From: Candidatus Micrarchaeum sp.
GTDB taxonomy: Archaea; Micrarchaeota; Micrarchaeia; CAILAH01
DNA: 9,560 nucleotides
Direction: 5' to 3'
Assembly: GCA_020723045.1 (NCBI GenBank)
Contig: DYJQ01000030.1
Span: 1,746 to 11,305 of the forward strand
Part shown: positions 6,883-9,560 of the stretch, in pieces
Numbering within the stretch: the first letter of the stretch is position 1
Layout: each line of letters starts with the position of its first letter
Translations under genes and position numbers: made by a program
Notes under the pieces: generated by a model
What the model saw: the letters and a program-made list of their open reading frames with translations, nothing else
Database searches by the model: none
Told to the model about the DNA's origin: nothing

Positions 6883-8206
6883 ATTGATCCTTTCTCCTCT
6901 CATCTTTTTTATCTATGATGTGCAGTATTGCTCTTTCCAGTTGAATGTTTCTCTTGAGTTTATAACTCACCTTTACAATAGGTATTTTTATGTTGAGCAA
7001 CTTAGTTAAATCTGCTGGTGTTGCAGAGATTATCAACTGAGGTTTTGCATTCATTATCGTCTGCTTCAAGTCCCCTATCTGTGCTTTTGAGTATCCCACT
7101 GCCGGCACCACTTTATGTATGTGCCCGTATTTTCTATAGAGTTCTCTGTATGCCCCTTCTGCATACCTTCTCCCATCAATTATTTTGCATCCTTTCTTCA
7201 TTGCCACGAGATAGCCCACCCCATACGGCATACCACCGTGCGTTAGTGTGGGCCCATCATCCACAACGAGTGCGCGTGCGCCTTTTCTTATCTCACTGCT
7301 TGCTTCATACTCCATCGATATCCTCACTAATTCTGCTTGGGGGTTGAGCGCCTTTGCATTCCTCATTATTGTCCTTAACCCTTCAGCATTATTCTCCCAT
7401 TTATTTATTGCAATCACATCGCACATCCTGAAATTTACTTCACCGGGATAGTAGAGTGTTTCGTGGCCAGCACGCATCGCATCCGCCACTGTAATCATCA
7501 TATCCGGCCTGAAGAACGGGAAATCATTGTTGCCGCCATCCCATATTATCACATCATTCTCGCTCTCTGCAAGCCGCAGCACTTTTGCATAATCTACACC
7601 CGCATATACAACAAACCCATTCATGATGTGCCTCTCATAGTCCTCCCTCTCCTCCACCGTGCACTTCTGTGCATCAAGGTCTTCAAGCTTCGCGAATTTC
7701 TGCACCTCCTCCTGCGCAAGGTCGCCATAGGGCATGGGGTGCCTTACAATCCCAACCCTATATCCCCTTTCGCGCAGGAATGTGCTTATGTATTCCGTGA
7801 GCGGGCTCTTGCCTGCACCCGTTCTCGTCGCACATACCGCAATAACCTTTTTTGAGCTCTCGAGCATTGTATGCCTTGGCCCCAACAGTAAAAATGATGC
7901 ACCCGCAGCCAGTCCTCTTGATGCGATATGCATTACCTCATTATGTCCCAAATCAGAGTATGAGAGGCACACGTAATCCACGGAGTGCTTTTTAACTAAA
8001 GTTTCAATCTCGGATTCGTCATAAGTAGGTATCCCATTAGGGTAGAGCTTGCCGGCAAGTTTTGCAGGATATCTAACCTTTCTTACTGGCAGTTGGGCCA
8101 TCGTGAACCCCACAACCTCATACTCCGGGTTATCCCTGAAAACCATGTTGAAGTTGTGGTAATCCCTCCCGCCGGCACCAATTATGAGAACGCGTTTCTG
8201 AGTCAT
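6872..8206 (-). CDS. COG2403-family P-loop protein, cyclic 2,3-diphosphoglycerate synthetase-like
   Basis: The 444-residue product (from ATG 8206) starts with a Rossmann-like segment, RVLIIGAGGRDYHNFN (5-20), typical of COG2403. A P-loop RTGAGKS (128-134) follows, then RHPMPYGDL (155-163), a Walker B-like IIWDGGNNDFP (220-230) and an INKW (267-270) resembling a G4 motif. DDGPTLTHGGMPYGVG (316-331) is another family signature. Homologues are annotated either as predicted GTPases or as cyclic 2,3-diphosphoglycerate synthetase, the ATP-using enzyme that closes 2,3-diphosphoglycerate into the thermoprotective solute of some methanogens. Family membership is clear from the motifs; the substrate is not, since COG2403 is far wider than methanogens. 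An ATG at 8239 is also in frame, but the added segment is not conserved-looking and box A at 8228-8236 places the leaderless start at 8206. It is first in an operon with gltX, overlapping it by 11 bases, and is divergent from the aminotransferase. Confidence 0.8.
   Translation of the reverse strand: MTQKRVLIIGAGGRDYHNFNMVFRDNPEYEVVGFTMAQLPVRKVRYPAKLAGKLYPNGIPTYDESEIETLVKKHSVDYVCLSYSDLGHNEVMHIASRGLAAGASFLLLGPRHTMLESSKKVIAVCATRTGAGKSPLTEYISTFLRERGYRVGIVRHPMPYGDLAQEEVQKFAKLEDLDAQKCTVEEREDYERHIMNGFVVYAGVDYAKVLRLAESENDVIIWDGGNNDFPFFRPDMMITVADAMRAGHETLYYPGEVNFRMCDVIAINKWENNAEGLRTIMRNAKALNPQAELVRISMEYEASSEIRKGARALVVDDGPTLTHGGMPYGVGYLVAMKKGCKIIDGRRYAEGAYRELYRKYGHIHKVVPAVGYSKAQIGDLKQTIMNAKPQLIISATPADLTKLLNIKIPIVKVSYKLKRNIQLERAILHIIDKKDERRKDQYVV
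6886..6899 (-). promoter_or_regulatory. Ribosome binding site that selects the gltX start
   Basis: The minus strand reads GAGGAGAAAGGATC just before the ATG at 6882. GGAG matches the archaeal anti-Shine-Dalgarno and lies 11 bases from that ATG. This is the only internal operon gene here and the only one with such a site, in contrast to the apparently leaderless first genes. It argues against the in-frame ATG at 6903, whose codons would themselves contain the site. Confidence 0.5.
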
Positions 8207-8207
8207 A

Positions 8208-8216
8208 TTTTTAAAT
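8208..8216 (+). promoter_or_regulatory. Box A promoter of the aminotransferase gene
   Basis: TTTTTAAAT begins exactly 30 bases before the ATG at 8238 and 2 bases after the first base of the divergent start codon at 8206. It repeats the octamer at 4257-4264 at the same distance. There is no Shine-Dalgarno before the ATG, consistent with a leaderless transcript. Confidence 0.6.
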
Positions 8217-8227
8217 TTGCATGGAAA

Positions 8228-8236
8228 CTTTAATAT
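8228..8236 (-). promoter_or_regulatory. Box A promoter of the COG2403-gltX operon
   Basis: On the minus strand ATATTAAAG begins exactly 30 bases before the ATG at 8206. Its TTAAA aligns, base for base relative to the start codon, with the TTTTTAAA boxes of the two plus-strand genes at 4287 and 8238. The box ends 2 bases from the start codon of the divergent gene. Confidence 0.6.
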
Positions 8237-8237
8237 C

Positions 8238-9494
8238 ATGTACGACCTTTCACGGCCAATTGTGGATAATTTCTATATGTCAGAAGGGATTTCACGGTAT
8301 TACATAATGAGAAGCCATGCAGCCCCTTCCCTCTCACCCTCCCTGCACTACTCAAATGCCCTATTTGAGGGGATGAGCATAGCAGGGATACGCCGCGGCC
8401 AATCGATACGGCTCGGTCTCTTTCACCCAGCCCTTAACTTTGAGCGTCTCAGATATACTCTTGCAGGGCTTGATTTTGGGTGGGAGTTGTATAGTGATGA
8501 GCAGATTATCGAGAGTATATTCACAGTATGCGCACTCAATGGCTGGAATAGGGCAATTGAGCTTGAGGGTGAGAACACACGCATCCACAGCGAGCATGGT
8601 GATTACTATCGGATTTATGTGAGGCCGCTTGTTTATGCAAACAATAATGCAATAGGCTTGAGGGCGAAGCAGAACCCTGAGCTCATAAACTGTCTAGTAC
8701 CGATGGGCGAGTATCTCGAGAGTACTGGCTCGGAAGGCATCAATACAATGTTGTTCCCAAAACCGAGGATGCTTGCGTTCCCAACATATAAGGTGGCGAG
8801 CAATTACCAGCTATCCATATACGGCGTTCACAGGATGGGTGGTTACAATAACGTGAGTGATATAAAGTGCAGTGAGGTGGTGTTTGAGAACACTTTAGGG
8901 AATATTACAGAGGGAAGCGGTGAGAACATCGTAATGCTCAAGGATAATGAGCTCATAACCCCTCCACCGAGTGAGGGTGCACTTCCAGGAATAACATATC
9001 GCATCGTGTTTCTCATCGCAGAAGAGATGGGGCTCAAGGCGAGGTTTGGCACGTTCAAGTACGATGATGTAGAGAGTGCAGAGTGCATCTTCCTTACAGG
9101 CAATGCCGCAGGCCTTGTCCCCATTAAGAAAATCGTGAAGGTGGATGAGAATTTCAGGATGGTTGATTATAAGGAAACTAAGGAAGGGGGCAGGAGTTCG
9201 CTTTTCACAAAACTCAAAGCCGAATATACAAAAGTGGCGATGGGCGATGTCACTTACGGGAATTTCTATACATATCTTGATGACTGGATAGATGAGACGC
9301 GATTGGATGAGCTCAACAACCTCGGCGCGGCATTTAGAGAACAACTCCAACTCGAGAATCAGAGATATGACGGCAGCAACAGTGAGGTCTCATCATTTTT
9401 ACAGATGATACCCAAGGTGTCAGTGGCTAGGCATTATTTTGATGATAAGAAGTGGATGCTCGAGAGGCTGAGCATTAAACATTATCTAAAATAG
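8238..9494 (+). CDS. ilvE: Branched-chain amino acid aminotransferase with C-terminal extension
   Basis: This fold-type IV PLP enzyme transfers the amino group between glutamate and the 2-oxo acids of leucine, isoleucine and valine. In the 418-residue product, LHYSNALFEGM (36-46) and HPALNFERL (63-71) form the small domain. The PLP lysine is K185 in YKVASNYQ, and ITEGSGENI (223-231) and ALPGIT (248-253) bind the cofactor phosphate. FLTGNAAGLVPI (285-296) completes the active site. These match IlvE more closely than the related D-amino acid transaminase or aminodeoxychorismate lyase. Typical archaeal and bacterial IlvE has about 300 residues. Here the family part ends near YGNFYTYLDDW (340-350), and about 68 further residues of charged, probably helical sequence follow that I do not recognise. 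There is also a longer loop around 140-175. The start at ATG 8238 is set by box A at 8208-8216; an upstream in-frame TTG at 8217 would place the start inside the promoter. The gene is divergent from the COG2403-gltX operon. Confidence 0.88.
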   Translation: MYDLSRPIVDNFYMSEGISRYYIMRSHAAPSLSPSLHYSNALFEGMSIAGIRRGQSIRLGLFHPALNFERLRYTLAGLDFGWELYSDEQIIESIFTVCALNGWNRAIELEGENTRIHSEHGDYYRIYVRPLVYANNNAIGLRAKQNPELINCLVPMGEYLESTGSEGINTMLFPKPRMLAFPTYKVASNYQLSIYGVHRMGGYNNVSDIKCSEVVFENTLGNITEGSGENIVMLKDNELITPPPSEGALPGITYRIVFLIAEEMGLKARFGTFKYDDVESAECIFLTGNAAGLVPIKKIVKVDENFRMVDYKETKEGGRSSLFTKLKAEYTKVAMGDVTYGNFYTYLDDWIDETRLDELNNLGAAFREQLQLENQRYDGSNSEVSSFLQMIPKVSVARHYFDDKKWMLERLSIKHYLK

Positions 9495-9499
9495 TTAAA

Positions 9500-9534
9500 T
9501 GCGGCAGCCGGGATTTGAACCCGGATCCTAGGCT
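9500..9534 (-). tRNA. 3' portion of a tRNA gene (T-arm and acceptor strand), identity unresolved
   Basis: On the minus strand a perfect T-arm (stem CCGGG/CCCGG, loop TTCAAAT) at 9524-9508 is followed by the acceptor strand CTGCCGC (9507-9501) and discriminator A at 9500. No CCA is encoded. The acceptor predicts a 5' end of GCGGCAG, which in archaea suits Gly or Leu; GCCTA-GGAT before the T-arm (9533-9525) would be anticodon stem and a 4-base variable loop as in tRNA-Gly. Where the anticodon loop should follow there is only an A-rich run with no T at position 33, so no ordinary tRNA fits up to 9560. It may be an intron-containing tRNA with its 5' exon outside the window, a split-tRNA 3' half, or a remnant left by an integration. 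It lies 5 bases from the ilvE stop. Confidence 0.6.
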
Positions 9535-9560
9535 TTTTTCGTTTCTTTCTTTGGCATCCC
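9528..9560 (-). CDS. Possible C-terminal end of a protein, entering from the right
   Basis: The minus strand reads GMPKKETKKA then TAG (9530-9528) in one frame open to the window edge. A Lys-rich tail like this is a common protein C-terminus, and it explains the A-rich run that does not fit a tRNA. Only ten codons are visible, so chance is quite possible, and the alternative is a tRNA intron. If real, the gene would stop 3 bases before the T-arm of the tRNA-like sequence. Confidence 0.25.
   Translation of the reverse strand, partial: GMPKKETKKA

Noticed and set aside
8895..9350. Minus-strand open frame of 151 codons opposite the aminotransferase
   Set aside because: The plus strand carries the IlvE active-site motifs over the same bases; the antisense frame has no recognisable domain and no promoter.
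9543..9560. tRNA-Gly(GCC) anticodon read from TGCCA at 9556-9552 with an 18-base intron
   Set aside because: It would give A at position 32 and a G-G mismatch in the anticodon stem, and the short A-rich intron lacks any GGC to form a bulge-helix-bulge with the anticodon.

Overview
The window looks archaeal. The glutamyl-tRNA synthetase is of the archaeal/eukaryotic type. Box A (TATA-like) octamers sit about 30 bases before the likely start codons, with no Shine-Dalgarno, which suggests leaderless mRNAs. Oligo-T runs are the only visible terminators. The tRNA 3' end visible at the right edge has no encoded CCA. I cannot assign a lineage; compact spacing and overlapping genes would fit a small-genome euryarchaeon or a DPANN-like group, but that is inference.

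Layout: 1-173 is mostly non-coding and holds a small inverted repeat and a promoter. Three plus-strand genes follow, each apparently with its own promoter: a zinc-dependent phospholipase C/S1-P1-like protein without a visible signal peptide (174-1538), an MgtA-type (P3B) magnesium P-type ATPase (about 1614-4241), and a highly charged coiled-coil protein of unknown role (4287-5159). A 22-base convergent gap with interleaved oligo-T runs separates them from a minus-strand two-gene operon. That operon is a COG2403 P-loop protein related to cyclic 2,3-diphosphoglycerate synthetase (6872-8206), overlapping by 11 bases with gltX (5182-6882). A very compact divergent promoter (8207-8237) drives this operon leftward and an ilvE-type branched-chain aminotransferase with an unusual C-terminal extension (8238-9494) rightward. 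Five bases after ilvE lies the 3' portion of a minus-strand tRNA whose 5' part is not present as an ordinary tRNA within the window.

The genes are mostly housekeeping (Mg2+ uptake, amino-acid metabolism, tRNA charging) and do not form an obvious single pathway. No CRISPR array, insertion sequence or recognisable defence system is visible. The most distinctive points are the uniform promoter geometry, the interleaved divergent promoter, the apparently cytoplasmic phospholipase C-like protein, the ilvE C-terminal extension and the anomalous tRNA end.
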